NCBI RefSeq assembly: GCF_002797435.1
Contig: NZ_PGEN01000001.1
Span: 62,001-126,000 of the forward strand
From: Sphingomonas koreensis
GTDB lineage: Bacteria > Pseudomonadota > Alphaproteobacteria > Sphingomonadales > Sphingomonadaceae
Direction: 5' to 3'
Length of the DNA stretch: 64,000 nt
Made by a program: the position numbers and the translations under genes
Notes under the pieces: model-generated
Seen by the model: only the letters and a program-made list of their open reading frames with translations
Told to the model about the DNA's origin: nothing
The model's database searches: none
Shown: positions 1-9,288 of the stretch, piece by piece
How the letters are laid out: every line of letters starts with the position of its first letter
How positions within the stretch are numbered: position 1 is the stretch's first letter

Positions 1-28
1 CGCGACCTTCGGCCGGGCAGGAGGGTTC

Positions 29-970
29 ATGTTTGTCGCCACTTTGATTGCTGACGGCGGGGTCGATGGCAGTTTCCTATCGGAAATCGCGCATCAGTTC
101 GACATAGACTGTACGGCAGGCAAGCTAAGCGCACCTATCGCGTTGATCGACGAGGGCTATGCCGGCGATTTCTTCTTCTCGCCGTCTGACGGCTTTGCCG
201 CGAGCGACTGCGCATCGCTCGCTGAATCGATCCGCGACCGGGCCGAAGCGGTCGCACGGGCTGGCTTTGGCCGCGAGCTGAAGCTCGACGTTGTCGTGCA
301 GCCCGTCGCGAACCGCCGCAAACGCCTGATCGTCGCCGACATGGATTCGACCATGATCACGGTCGAGTGCATCGACGAACTGGCCGACTATGCCGGCATC
401 AAGGCGCAGATCGCCGAAGTGACCGAGGCAGCGATGCGGGGCGAGCTCGACTTTGCCGAAGCGCTCGATGCGCGGGTCGCGCTGCTGAAAGGGCTGGGCG
501 CCGACGCGATCGACCGCTGCCTTGCCGAGCGCGTGCAGCTGATGCCCGGTGCGCGGACGCTGGTGCAGACGATGAAGGCGAACGGCGCGACTGCGATCCT
601 CGTCTCGGGCGGTTTCACCCGCTTCGCGCAGCCGGTTGGGGAACAGATCGGCTTCGATCGGGTGATCGCGAACGAGCTGCTGATCGAGGGCGGAGCGCTG
701 ACCGGCGCCGTGACCAAGCCGATCGTCGATTCCACGACCAAGGAAACGACTCTGCTCGGCGCGATGGCCGAACTCGGCCTCGATGAGAGCGCCACGCTTG
801 CCGTGGGTGACGGCGCCAATGATCTCGCGATGATCAAGAAGGCAGGGCTTGGCGTCGCCTATCACGCCAAGCCGATCGTCGCGGCCGCCGCGGGCGCGCG
901 GATCGATCACAACGACCTGACGGCCCTGCTCTATGCGCAAGGCATTCCGCGGAGCGAGTGGATCGACTGA
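29..970 (+). CDS. serB: Phosphoserine phosphatase SerB
   Basis: Removes the phosphate from L-phosphoserine in the last step of serine synthesis, in the cytoplasm. The HAD nucleophile motif DMDST lies near residue 104, followed by MITVECIDELADYAG, which is typical of SerB. Motif II is LVSGGFTRFA and motif III/IV is VGDGANDLAMIKKAGLGVAYHAKP. About 100 residues precede the HAD core, as in other long SerB proteins with an N-terminal regulatory region. The 313 aa length is normal. GGAGG lies just upstream of the ATG. The gene ends 4 bp from a convergent SPOR gene. Confidence 0.97.
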   Translation: MFVATLIADGGVDGSFLSEIAHQFDIDCTAGKLSAPIALIDEGYAGDFFFSPSDGFAASDCASLAESIRDRAEAVARAGFGRELKLDVVVQPVANRRKRLIVADMDSTMITVECIDELADYAGIKAQIAEVTEAAMRGELDFAEALDARVALLKGLGADAIDRCLAERVQLMPGARTLVQTMKANGATAILVSGGFTRFAQPVGEQIGFDRVIANELLIEGGALTGAVTKPIVDSTTKETTLLGAMAELGLDESATLAVGDGANDLAMIKKAGLGVAYHAKPIVAAAAGARIDHNDLTALLYAQGIPRSEWID

Positions 971-974
971 CGGC

Positions 975-1955
975 CTAGTTCCGTACCGGCACGCACGAAC
1001 CGACACCCCGGCAAGCGCCGCTCGCTTCGGCGTTGGACGCGAAGGGTCCGACCAGCACGCGGGTGAGCTTGCCCGCCTTCACGTACGAGATCTGCCGTCC
1101 CGGGAAGCGACCGCTCATCTGCGCGCCGAGCCGGCGGGCGTTGCCGGGATCGCCGAACGCGCCGAGCTGGAGCTTCCAGCCGCCGTCGCGCACGGCAGCC
1201 GGTCGAGCCGGCGCAGGCTGTGGTGCGGGCGCTGCTTGCCGCGGCGCGGGACGCACGATGGGCGGGGCAGGGCGCACCTCCGTGGTCTGCAGCGGGCGAT
1301 CCTGCGGTCTGGCGGGAGGATCGGTACGGGCAACCGGGTTCGCGGGGCGTGAAACGGGCGGCGGCGTGGCCATCGCGACCTGCGGACGCCCGGCGTCGCG
1401 CTCATATTGCCGCGCCAGCTCCAGACCCTTCTGACGGTCCGCCAGCGAGATATGCCGGTCCATCTGCGCCTGCGCACTGGATGCCTGCTGCATCCCTTGT
1501 GCCGCGGCGCGGACGGTGAGCGCATAGGCGCGTACCCAGTCGCGCTCCACACCGTCGCCGTTGAAGTACATTGTGCCGAGAACATATTGCGCGCGCTGTT
1601 CGCCGCGGCTCGCGGCCTTTTGGAGCCATTCGGCCGCCTGCGCCCGCTTGTTGTTCTCGAACAGGGTCAGGCCGTAGCTTTCCTCGGCCTGCGGATGGCC
1701 CTGCAACGCGGCCTTGCGATACCATTCCTCCGCCGTGGCGAGATCGACGGGCACGCCGCGGCCGAGCTTATAGGCCTGGCCGAGATTGAACTGCGCATCG
1801 GCATCGCCCTTCGCGGCCGGGCCGCGCCATTCGGCGAGCGCCTTCTTGTAGTCGCCGCGCTGCCAGGCATCGACGCCCGCCTTGACGTCAGCCAGTGCCG
1901 GAGCGCCAGGCAGCGCCGCCGCCGCAAGCAGGATCGCCCATGAAATCTTACGCAT
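975..1955 (-). CDS. Sel1-repeat and SPOR-domain periplasmic protein
   Basis: Exported protein of 326 aa with a signal peptide ending near ALA/DVK (residue 22). Sel1/TPR-like repeats fill residues 25-165, with units such as DADAQFNLGQAYKLGRGV and RAQYVLGTMYFNGDGV. A Pro-rich linker covers about 195-250. A C-terminal SPOR domain (about 255-326, starting GWKLQLGAFGDPGNARRLG) would bind denuded glycan at the division septum. The domain assignment is clear; the cellular role is inferred. It is transcribed away from the ParA-RHH-TPR/SPOR operon, so this locus holds two SPOR proteins 1.5 kb apart. Confidence 0.85.
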   Translation of the reverse strand: MRKISWAILLAAAALPGAPALADVKAGVDAWQRGDYKKALAEWRGPAAKGDADAQFNLGQAYKLGRGVPVDLATAEEWYRKAALQGHPQAEESYGLTLFENNKRAQAAEWLQKAASRGEQRAQYVLGTMYFNGDGVERDWVRAYALTVRAAAQGMQQASSAQAQMDRHISLADRQKGLELARQYERDAGRPQVAMATPPPVSRPANPVARTDPPARPQDRPLQTTEVRPAPPIVRPAPRQAAPAPQPAPARPAAVRDGGWKLQLGAFGDPGNARRLGAQMSGRFPGRQISYVKAGKLTRVLVGPFASNAEASGACRGVGSCVPVRN

Positions 1956-2155
1956 ACCGCCAGTCCCCGGTCACATCGGCACCGCTTGGATAATGCCAGT
2001 TAACCAACTTCTGGCCAAGCAATGCTTGAACAAGCGTTAAATCCCGGCGCGGTCGCTCGCCGGAATGAGGAAGGTGTCGCTGTCGAGCCATTAACCGCTT
2101 CTTAGTTTCCCACTGGCATCCCATCGTCGGGCAACCGGGATTTTCAGAGGGGCAG

Positions 2156-2869
2156 ATGCGCGTACTCGCGATGGCATCACAAAAGGGCGGATCGGGTAAA
2201 ACCACGCTCAGCGGGCACCTTGCGGTGCAGGCGCAGCGCGCCGGGCACGGCCCGGTCGTGCTGATCGATATCGATCCCCAGGGCTCGCTGTCGGACTGGT
2301 GGAACGAGCGCGAGACGGATTTCCCCGCCTTCGCCCAGACCACGGTCGCCCGGCTTGCCGCGGATCTCGAGGTGCTGCGCCAGCAGGGCTTCCGCCTCGC
2401 GGTGATCGATACCCCTCCCGCCATCACCATGGCCATCCAGAGCGTGATCCAGGTCGCCGAGCTGATCGTCATTCCGACGCGCCCCTCGCCGCACGACCTG
2501 CGTGCGGTCGGCGCCACGGTCGACCTCTGCGATCGCGCAGGCAAGCCGCTGCTGTTCGTGGTCAACGCCGCGACGCCCAAGGCCAAGATCACCAGCGAAG
2601 CCGCGGTTGCGCTGTCGCAGCACGGCACCGTCGCACCGGTGACGCTGCATCAGCGCACCGACTTTGCCTCGTCGATGATCGACGGCCGGACGGTCATGGA
2701 GATCGATCCCAACGGCAAGTCCTCGCTCGAGGTCACCGCGCTCTGGTCGTACATCAACGACCGGCTCGAGAAGAATTTCCGACGCACCGTGTTCACTGCG
2801 CCCGCCGCGACTCATGTCGCGTTCGCCGGACGCCCGCAGGGTGGCTTCGGCCGCCGGGTGGTGAGCTGA
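2156..2869 (+). CDS. ParA/ParF-like P-loop ATPase
   Basis: Small ParA-family ATPase of 237 aa without an N-terminal DNA-binding domain, resembling ParF or MinD-like cargo positioners. The deviant Walker A with its signature lysine is KGGSGKTT (residues 10-17). Walker A' is VLIDIDPQGSLSDWW and Walker B is LAVIDTPP. An AGAGG-type ribosome site precedes the ATG. Its stop overlaps the ATG of the next gene (TGATG), so the two are translationally coupled. The partner encodes a ribbon-helix-helix-like protein, which parallels ParF-ParG. No ParB or replication gene is nearby, so a role in positioning envelope or division machinery fits better than plasmid segregation. That role is inference. Confidence 0.85.
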   Translation: MRVLAMASQKGGSGKTTLSGHLAVQAQRAGHGPVVLIDIDPQGSLSDWWNERETDFPAFAQTTVARLAADLEVLRQQGFRLAVIDTPPAITMAIQSVIQVAELIVIPTRPSPHDLRAVGATVDLCDRAGKPLLFVVNAATPKAKITSEAAVALSQHGTVAPVTLHQRTDFASSMIDGRTVMEIDPNGKSSLEVTALWSYINDRLEKNFRRTVFTAPAATHVAFAGRPQGGFGRRVVS

Positions 2870-3492
2870 TGTTCGGCTCCGCCAAACCCGCCGCCTCGCT
2901 TTCCTCGGGCCTGCTGGCCCGCAAGGGGCAAGCCCGTCCCGCGATGCGCCCGCAGGGGTTCGTCGGCCTCAACCCCGGTACCTCGCTCGACGATCTCGGC
3001 TGGAACGACATGGGGTTCGAAGGTTTCGAATCCGCCCAGCCCGTGACGCATGAGGTGCCGCCGGTGCTCGCGCAGCGTAACGCACTGGCCGAAGAATTCG
3101 CGCCGCAGCCGCCGGTACAGGCGCCGCATCAGCCGCCCGCGCAGATGCAGCCGCTTCCCGAACCGGTCGCTCAGCCCAAGCCGCTCGCTCACGAAACGCC
3201 TGCGCCCGCTCCGGCGGCGGTCAGCACGGCGCCCGCGCCGGAAGCGCCGGCAGCACGCCCCGTTTCGACCGCGACTGCCGCCCGTATCGGACGCGAGGTC
3301 GCCTCGAAGAAGGGCAAGGCCGCCTTCACCTTGCGTCTCGATACCGAACGTCATCTCAAGCTGCGTCTCGCTTCGGCACTGTCGGGCCGTTCGGCCCAGA
3401 TCCTAGTGACCGAAGCATTGGACGCGTTTCTCGATACATTGCCCGAAGTCGCGGCGCTGGCTGGCCAGCTCCCGGCGGGCAAGGCTCGCTGA
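2869..3492 (+). CDS. Disordered Pro-rich protein with C-terminal ribbon-helix-helix-like domain
   Basis: 207 aa. The start is the ATG overlapping the ParA stop; an upstream in-frame extension would run through the ParA gene. Residues 60-135 are Pro/Ala/Gln rich and probably disordered. The C-terminal about 60 residues, after a basic KKGKAAFTLRLDTERHLKLRLA segment (written here as its key stretch FTLRLD..HLKLRL), fit a beta strand followed by two helices ending in a TEALDAFLDTLPEV helix, as in Arc/ParG-like proteins. By analogy with ParG it could bind DNA and stimulate the upstream ATPase. I recognise the fold only from pattern; the function is inferred from position. Confidence 0.7.
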   Translation: MFGSAKPAASLSSGLLARKGQARPAMRPQGFVGLNPGTSLDDLGWNDMGFEGFESAQPVTHEVPPVLAQRNALAEEFAPQPPVQAPHQPPAQMQPLPEPVAQPKPLAHETPAPAPAAVSTAPAPEAPAARPVSTATAARIGREVASKKGKAAFTLRLDTERHLKLRLASALSGRSAQILVTEALDAFLDTLPEVAALAGQLPAGKAR

Positions 3493-3509
3493 TCAGGGGG
3501 ATTGGAGCC

Positions 3510-4877
3510 ATGAACGCACGTCGTTTTCTCACCATCGGGGTCTCCGCCCTGGTCCTTGGTGCGCCGGTCGTCGGCGGCCCCTCGCTGATCGGCGGCCTGG
3601 CCGCCGCGAGCGATGCCGTCGCGCAGGACGCAAAGCGGGCCGCGAAGGAAGCCCAGGCCGCACGCAAGGCGCTCAAGGGTGACAATCCGCAAAAGGCCGT
3701 GACTCATGCCGAGGCAGCGGTCGCGTTCGACCCGAAGAACGGCGAGTACCGCCAGCTTCTGGGCGAGACCTACCTTCGCGCCGGACGCTTCGTCTCCGCA
3801 GCTCAGGCGCTCAACGAGGCGCTTTCGCTCGATCCGGCGAATGGCCGCACCGCGCTCAACCTCGCGCTCGCCCAGATCGCCGTCGGCGAGTGGAGCACCG
3901 CGCGCCAGACGCTCGAAACCCATGCCAACACCATCCCTGCCAGCGATCGCGGTCTTGCCATCGCGCTCGCCGGCGATCCCGCAACGGCGGTCACGCTGCT
4001 GACGGACGCCGCGCGCCAGCCGGGTGCCGACGCCAAGACGCGCCAGAACCTGGCGCTCAGCTTCGCGCTGGCAGGCCAGTGGCAGCAGGCGCGCGCGGTC
4101 GCGGGTGTCGATCTTTCGCCCGACAAGCTCGACGCGCGGCTGATGCAATGGGCCAGCTTCTCGCGCCCGCAGAATGCCTATGATCAGGTCGCCTCGCTGC
4201 TGGGCGTGACGCCCGTTGCCGACCGTGGCCAGCCCGAGCAGCTCGCGCTCGCCCGTTCGATGACCACCGCGGTCGCCGCGCAGCAGGTCGCCGATCCGAT
4301 CGAGAACTACATGCCCGATATGGGCATTGCGACGGCTGCGGCTGCAACCCCTGCGACCGCCGTCGATACCGCGATGACCGGTGCCGAGATCGCGCCCGCG
4401 ATTCCCGCGCCCGGCAGCGCTCAGGTCGTGTTCGGTCCGCGCCGGGAAGTCGTCCAGGCGCTCCCCGCACGTGCGGTCAAGGCGATGGCGGCTCCGGCCG
4501 CGGCCCGGGCCGAGCTTGGTGCGCGCAAGCCGCTGACGATCGCAGTCAAGACGCCGGTCGATGAATTCAAGCCCGGCAAGGGCAGCTGGTTCGTCCAGCT
4601 CGGCGCGTATGACAGCGTCGGTGTCGCGCAGGATGCGTGGGGCCGCGCGGTCAAGCGCACACCGGCGCTCAAGGGCATGACGCCGTCGAACGCCAGTGTT
4701 TCGACCAGCGCAGGCAGCTTCCAGCGACTCGCCGTCGGCGGGTTCGACCGCACCGGTGCCGATACGCTGTGCCGCAAGGTGCGCGCAGGCGGGGGCAGCT
4801 GCTTCGTCCGTTCGGGCGCCGGTGACAAGACGGCGAGCTGGGCGCGGCCGGCGCGGACGCAGGTCGCCTCGCGCTGA
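3510..4877 (+). CDS. TPR and SPOR-domain periplasmic protein
   Basis: 455 aa, third gene of the ParA-RHH operon after a 17-bp gap that carries a GGGG-type ribosome site. A signal sequence covers about residues 1-37 (ending SDAVAQDA). Tetratricopeptide repeats lie at about 45-240, for example NGEYRQLLGETYLRAGRF and NGRTALNLALAQIAVGEW. A low-complexity linker follows, then a C-terminal SPOR domain from about 352 (GSWFVQLGAYDSVGVAQDAW). It likely binds septal peptidoglycan and scaffolds proteins through the TPRs. The genetic coupling to a ParA-like ATPase suggests it is the envelope cargo or anchor of that system, which is inference. A strong terminator follows. Confidence 0.85.
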   Translation: MNARRFLTIGVSALVLGAPVVGGPSLIGGLAAASDAVAQDAKRAAKEAQAARKALKGDNPQKAVTHAEAAVAFDPKNGEYRQLLGETYLRAGRFVSAAQALNEALSLDPANGRTALNLALAQIAVGEWSTARQTLETHANTIPASDRGLAIALAGDPATAVTLLTDAARQPGADAKTRQNLALSFALAGQWQQARAVAGVDLSPDKLDARLMQWASFSRPQNAYDQVASLLGVTPVADRGQPEQLALARSMTTAVAAQQVADPIENYMPDMGIATAAAATPATAVDTAMTGAEIAPAIPAPGSAQVVFGPRREVVQALPARAVKAMAAPAAARAELGARKPLTIAVKTPVDEFKPGKGSWFVQLGAYDSVGVAQDAWGRAVKRTPALKGMTPSNASVSTSAGSFQRLAVGGFDRTGADTLCRKVRAGGGSCFVRSGAGDKTASWARPARTQVASR

Positions 4878-4900
4878 GCCGGTGTCTCAAGGAATAGGGG

Positions 4901-4930
4901 AAAGGCCGGGTGTTCGCCCGGCCTTTTTTC
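4901..4930. terminator. Rho-independent terminator between convergent operons
   Basis: Perfect GC-rich stem AAAGGCCGGG / CCCGGCCTTT with a 6-nt loop and a T run. It lies after the TPR-SPOR gene and just before the stop of the convergent pyrC-like gene, so it may act in both directions. Confidence 0.85.
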
Positions 4931-4933
4931 GTT

Positions 4934-6142
4934 TCAGGCGATTTCGGCCCCGCCCTTGAACAGACGGATCGCCTTCCCCTGAACGGGCAGGCCGTCGAAC
5001 GGCGTATTGCCCGCCTTGCCAGCCATCCGGTCCGAACTGATCTGCCAGGGCGCGCCAGGGTCGATCAGGACAAGGTCCGCCGGCATGCCCGGTTCCAGTG
5101 TTCCAGCCTCAATCCCAAGGAGTTGTGCCGGGTTGCTGGCAACCAGTGCGAACAAGCGGGCGAGCTCGATCCGTTCGTCACGGACCAGGCCGAGCCCCAG
5201 CGTCAACAGCGTCTGAGCGCCTGCCATGCCCGGCGTCGCATCCACGAAGGGCAGGCGCTTCTCTTCCGGTCCGCGGGGATCGTGGCTCGAGCAGAGGATG
5301 TCGATCGTGCCGTCTGCCAGCGCCGCCAGCGCCGCCTGCCGGTCACCCTCGTCGCGGAGCGGCGGGGAGAGACGGGCGAAGGTGCGGAAGTCGGTGACGT
5401 TGATGTCCGACAACAGCAGATGCGCCGGGGTGATGCCGCAGGTGATGCGCAACCCGCGATCCTTGGCGCGGCGGATCAGGTCGAACCCGGCCGCCGTGGT
5501 CACCTGGCGGAAGTGGATCGCGGCGCCGGTCTGTTCGACCAGCATCAGGTCGCGCGCGATCGCCAGCGCTTCGGCGACCGCCGGAGCGGAGGGAAGGCCC
5601 AACCGCGTCGCGGTCTCGCCTTCGGTCGCGACTGCCTGTCCCGCCAGACCGCCGTCCTCGGCATGCGCGATGACGGTGAGGCCGCAATCGCGCGCATAAG
5701 CGAGTACGCGACGCATCACCCCCGAATCGGCGATCCAGCGCCGCCCGGTCGAAACGGCGCGCGCGCCGGCATCGGCGTTGATCGCGAATTCGGCGAGGTC
5801 GGTGCCCTCCAGCCCGCGGGTGGCCGCGGCGATCGGATGGACCCACAATTCGGGCTTGCCCATGTCGGCGGCGCGCTGGACGATGCCGGGGCCGTCAAGC
5901 ACCGGCGACTGGTCGGGCATCAGGCCGATGCGAGCGATACCGCCGGCGCGACACGCCGCCTTGTCCATGGCGAAGGCGCCGAGATCGATCAGGGCAGGGG
6001 CGAGCAGCTTGCCCCCGCAATCGATCACCTGCGCGCCCTCAGGCGCTTGCGCCGCGATCTTATGGTCAGCAACGTACAGCTCGCCGTCGCGCTCGCCGCC
6101 TTCGGGGCAGACCAGGCGGGCGTTCCTGAAGATCAGGTTCAT
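4934..6142 (-). CDS. pyrC: Dihydroorotase-like protein (catalytically degenerate PyrC')
   Basis: 402 aa amidohydrolase-fold protein of the class I dihydroorotase family, directly downstream of pyrB with a 4-bp ATGA overlap. The metal-binding DxHxH motif expected after the first strand is absent: the sequence reads [13 protein letters not shown] instead of PGxIDxHVHLR. The later TDHAPH motif is [11 protein letters not shown] and TPHHLLL is TPAHLLL. This matches the non-catalytic PyrC'/PyrX proteins that Pseudomonas-type ATCases need as structural partners. It therefore probably supports ATCase assembly, with an active dihydroorotase encoded elsewhere; that part is inference. The family assignment is sure; the symbol is used in the family sense. 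Confidence 0.9.
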   Translation of the reverse strand: MNLIFRNARLVCPEGGERDGELYVADHKIAAQAPEGAQVIDCGGKLLAPALIDLGAFAMDKAACRAGGIARIGLMPDQSPVLDGPGIVQRAADMGKPELWVHPIAAATRGLEGTDLAEFAINADAGARAVSTGRRWIADSGVMRRVLAYARDCGLTVIAHAEDGGLAGQAVATEGETATRLGLPSAPAVAEALAIARDLMLVEQTGAAIHFRQVTTAAGFDLIRRAKDRGLRITCGITPAHLLLSDINVTDFRTFARLSPPLRDEGDRQAALAALADGTIDILCSSHDPRGPEEKRLPFVDATPGMAGAQTLLTLGLGLVRDERIELARLFALVASNPAQLLGIEAGTLEPGMPADLVLIDPGAPWQISSDRMAGKAGNTPFDGLPVQGKAIRLFKGGAEIA

Positions 6143-7131
6143 GCCCAGCCCTCCACGCCGCGCGCACGGCGCGTGAGCACGTCGAGGCAGGCCATGCGCA
6201 CCGCCACGCCCATCTCGACCTGCTCGGTGATCGCCGAGCGGCCGGGCATATCGGCGACGGAGGAGTCGATCTCGACCCCGCGGTTCATCGGGCCGGGGTG
6301 CATCACCAGTGCGTCTGGTTTGGCGCGCTTCAGCCGCTCCTCGGTCAGTCCGTAGTTCAGGTGATACTCGCGGGTCGAGGGAATGTAGGCACCCGACATG
6401 CGCTCGTTTTGCAGGCGGAGCATCATCACCACGTCCGCGCCCTCCAGCGCCGCATCGAAATCGGTATAGGGCGTGACGCCCATCTTCTCGATCGCTGCGG
6501 GCATCAGCGTCGAGGGTGCGACCACGCGCACCTCGGCCGCCAGGGCGGTGAGCGCAAGGATGTTCGAGCGCGCGACGCGGCTGTGCAGGATGTCGCCGCA
6601 GATCACCACGCGCTGATGCGCGATGCTGCCGCGGCGGCGGCGGATGGTCAGCGCGTCGAGCAGCGCCTGGGTCGGGTGTTCGTGGCTGCCGTCGCCGGCG
6701 TTGAGCACCGGGCAATCGACCTTGTCGGCGATCAGCTGCACCGCGCCCGAGCTCATGTGCCGGATCACGATCACGTCGGCGCGCATCGCGTTGAGCGTCA
6801 TTGCCGTGTCGATCAGCGTCTCGCCCTTCTTCACGCTGGATTGCGCGGCGTGCATGTTGACCACGTCCGCGCCCAGCCGCTTGCCCGCGATCTCGAACGA
6901 CAGCAATGTACGGGTCGAGTTCTCGAAAAAGGCGTTGATCTGGGTGAGCCCGTCCAGCCGGTGGTCGCTCTTGGCGCGGCTGCGATTGGCTTCGATCCAT
7001 TGTTCGGCCTCGTCGAGGAGGAACAATATCTCGTGCGGCTGAAGCCCGGAAATACCCGTCAGGTGCGCGTGCGGAAACACGGCGCGCCCCTGAATCTGGG
7101 CGCCGGGGCGATGATCGATCGGCGGTTGCAT
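6139..7131 (-). CDS. pyrB: Aspartate carbamoyltransferase catalytic chain
   Basis: Condenses carbamoyl phosphate and aspartate in the committed step of pyrimidine synthesis. The carbamoyl-phosphate loop FENSTRT lies near residue 70, the second SVKKGET loop near 97, HPTQ near 152, and the aspartate-side LRLQNERM and [12 protein letters not shown] follow. The 330 aa length is slightly above the family average because of about 15 extra N-terminal residues. The stop overlaps the start of the degenerate dihydroorotase gene, as in dodecameric ATCase operons. No regulatory leader is obvious in the 44 bp upstream. Confidence 0.97.
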   Translation of the reverse strand: MQPPIDHRPGAQIQGRAVFPHAHLTGISGLQPHEILFLLDEAEQWIEANRSRAKSDHRLDGLTQINAFFENSTRTLLSFEIAGKRLGADVVNMHAAQSSVKKGETLIDTAMTLNAMRADVIVIRHMSSGAVQLIADKVDCPVLNAGDGSHEHPTQALLDALTIRRRRGSIAHQRVVICGDILHSRVARSNILALTALAAEVRVVAPSTLMPAAIEKMGVTPYTDFDAALEGADVVMMLRLQNERMSGAYIPSTREYHLNYGLTEERLKRAKPDALVMHPGPMNRGVEIDSSVADMPGRSAITEQVEMGVAVRMACLDVLTRRARGVEGWA

Positions 7132-7175
7132 TAAACCCTGCGGTTAGCGAGGCGGGGGCAGGGGCGCAAGCGCGC

Positions 7176-8747
7176 TCATTGTCCCGGCTGTGTCGCCGGG
7201 CGCGGGGCGGGACGAGCCGGAGCGGCAAGCGTCTTGTCGTACCAGCGGCCAAGGTCGGTGTGCATCTTCGCCAGCTCGTCGGGGTTCAGATACACCATGT
7301 GTCCGGCTTCATAGTAAGTGAAGTCGATGTTCCGCTGCAGCGCCTCGTCCAGCAGCATGTGCGATGCGTCGAACTCCGCGCCGAAAAAGGCGGTGGCGAA
7401 GTCGTAATAGCCGTTGACGAACATCACCTTCAGATACGGGTTGGTCCGCATCGTCCAGGCGAGGTCCAGCCCCGAATTCGGCGTGGTCTGCGGCTGGTTC
7501 GAATTGGGCGGGCGGTGGCTCCAGTCCCAGTTGAAGCCGGGTCCGCGCGCGGTCATGCGATAGGGCAGGTCGGTCTTGTAGCCCAGCACGCGCGTTGCAT
7601 AATCCTGGAACGTCGCGACGAACGCGCCCGAGATTGCGGTCGAGGACGGATCGTCGCCCGGGCTATCGGCATTCGCATCGGTCATGTTGAGCGTGTAGCG
7701 CGAATCGAGCCGACCCACGGCGAGCCGGCGGTCGCGCAGCAACTCGGTCTGGAAGTGCGACAGGTCGATGCGCAGGTCCGCGCGAAGGATGAACGCCTCG
7801 CTGAGGCCGATATAGCCCGCCATCTGCTTTGCCACCGCCGCCTTCTCCGCCGCCGGGATGTTCGATCCCTTGGCGAGCGCGGCGGCGAGCGTGCCGGTTG
7901 TGAAGCCGCGCACCTCGTCGAGGAACGCGCGCAGGTCGGCCGGGCGGTTGGGGAGGCGGTTATGATACCAGGCGGTCGCCGCCATGGTCGGGAACAGCGT
8001 CAGGTAATTCTGGTCATAACCCGACTGGCGCACGCCATAGTTCATGATGGTCGAGAACTGGACCATGCCGTTGAGGCTCACGCCGGCCTGTTCCAGCTTG
8101 GCCGCGACGACCGGGTTGCGCAGCGTGCCGTAGCTCTCGCCGAACAGGATCTTGGGGCTGCGCCAGCGGTTGTTCTTCGCGATGTAGCGGGTGATCGCCC
8201 GCGCGAAGCCCTCGGCGTCCTGATCGACGCCCCAGAAATCCTTGCCGCTCTTCTCGCCCAGCGGCCGCGACCAGCCCGCACCGATCATGTCGATGAAGAC
8301 CAGATCGCTCTTGTGGATCAGCGAATAGGGATTGGGGCCGAAACCATAGGGGGCGGGGCGGATATATTCGGGATTGGCGGTGGTAACGCGCACCGGCGCG
8401 AAGCTGCCCATGTGCAGCCAGATCGTGGGCGACCCCGGCCCGCCATTGTAGAAGAAGGTGACCGGGCGGTCGGAACCGCCGCCGTCCTTGGTGTAGGCCG
8501 TGTAGAAATAGCTGGCGGAGGGCTTCGCCTCATCGTCGCGGATCGTCAGCGTTCCCGCGGTCGCGGTATAGGCGATGCGCTGCCCGCTCACCGTGACGCT
8601 GCCCCTGCTCACCGCGCTCTGCTCCTCGACTGGCGCGCGGATCTGGGCGGCTTCGGCTTCGGCCTTGGCGTCCTTCGGCGGGGCAGGCTTGTCCTGCGCA
8701 AGGGCAGGGAGGGCGAGAAAGGTGGCGGCAAGAAGCAACTGGCGCAT
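7176..8747 (-). CDS. Periplasmic S10 family serine carboxypeptidase
   Basis: 523 aa exported peptidase. The chosen ATG gives a clean signal peptide (MRQLLLAATFLALPALAQ) and has a GGGGGTC ribosome site; an upstream in-frame start would add 23 non-signal residues. The nucleophile motif is GESYGT, the catalytic Asp lies in VNGYYDFATAF and the His in YEAGHMVYL, all characteristic of the S10 family. YNGGPGSPT forms the oxyanion region. It probably trims C-terminal residues from peptides in the periplasm. It stands as a single gene between pyrB and ruvX. Confidence 0.92.
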   Translation of the reverse strand: MRQLLLAATFLALPALAQDKPAPPKDAKAEAEAAQIRAPVEEQSAVSRGSVTVSGQRIAYTATAGTLTIRDDEAKPSASYFYTAYTKDGGGSDRPVTFFYNGGPGSPTIWLHMGSFAPVRVTTANPEYIRPAPYGFGPNPYSLIHKSDLVFIDMIGAGWSRPLGEKSGKDFWGVDQDAEGFARAITRYIAKNNRWRSPKILFGESYGTLRNPVVAAKLEQAGVSLNGMVQFSTIMNYGVRQSGYDQNYLTLFPTMAATAWYHNRLPNRPADLRAFLDEVRGFTTGTLAAALAKGSNIPAAEKAAVAKQMAGYIGLSEAFILRADLRIDLSHFQTELLRDRRLAVGRLDSRYTLNMTDANADSPGDDPSSTAISGAFVATFQDYATRVLGYKTDLPYRMTARGPGFNWDWSHRPPNSNQPQTTPNSGLDLAWTMRTNPYLKVMFVNGYYDFATAFFGAEFDASHMLLDEALQRNIDFTYYEAGHMVYLNPDELAKMHTDLGRWYDKTLAAPARPAPRPATQPGQ

Positions 8748-8826
8748 GAAAGACCCCCGAGTCTTGAAGTCGCGCGACGCTGCCCGTTCCCGCGCGCTTG
8801 TGCAACATTGTCTCATGGGAAACCGG

Positions 8827-9288
8827 TCAGCCGGTGGCCAGCGCGTCGATCGCCCCCTGCAGGATGTAGCTTGCGGCGAGCTTGTCGACGCGCTCCGCCC
8901 GCTTGGCGCGCGACAGGTCCTCGGCGATCATCTGGCGCTCGACTGCGGCCGTCGACCAGCGCTCATCCCAAAGCAGCACCGGAAGCCCCAGATCCTCGAC
9001 ATTGCGGGCGAAGGCGCGGGTCGACTGGGTGCGCGGTGAATCGGTGCCGTCGAGATTGAGGGGCAGGCCGATCACCATCCCCTTCACCTGCTGTTCCGCG
9101 ATCAGCACGGCCAGCGCCGCCTTGTCCACGGTGAACTTGGTCCGCTTCACGAGGTGCGCGGGGCTGGCGAACGACCAGCCCGCATCGCACAGCGCCGTGC
9201 CGATCGTCTTGGTACCGACATCCAGCCCCAGCAGCCGCCCGCCTGAAGGGAGAGCCTCGCGGAAGGTATCGCGGTCGGTGGTGATCAC
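8827..9288 (-). CDS. ruvX: Putative pre-16S rRNA nuclease / Holliday junction resolvase RuvX (YqgF)
   Basis: 153 aa RNase H-fold nuclease family member, implicated in pre-16S rRNA 5' processing. It starts with a GTG that overlaps the stop of the upstream hydrolase gene (GTGA). Family motifs are [15 protein letters not shown] near the N-terminus, [11 protein letters not shown] in the middle, LWDERWST, and the C-terminal acidic residue in [13 protein letters not shown]. Length is typical. Confidence 0.95.
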   Translation of the reverse strand: MITTDRDTFREALPSGGRLLGLDVGTKTIGTALCDAGWSFASPAHLVKRTKFTVDKAALAVLIAEQQVKGMVIGLPLNLDGTDSPRTQSTRAFARNVEDLGLPVLLWDERWSTAAVERQMIAEDLSRAKRAERVDKLAASYILQGAIDALATG

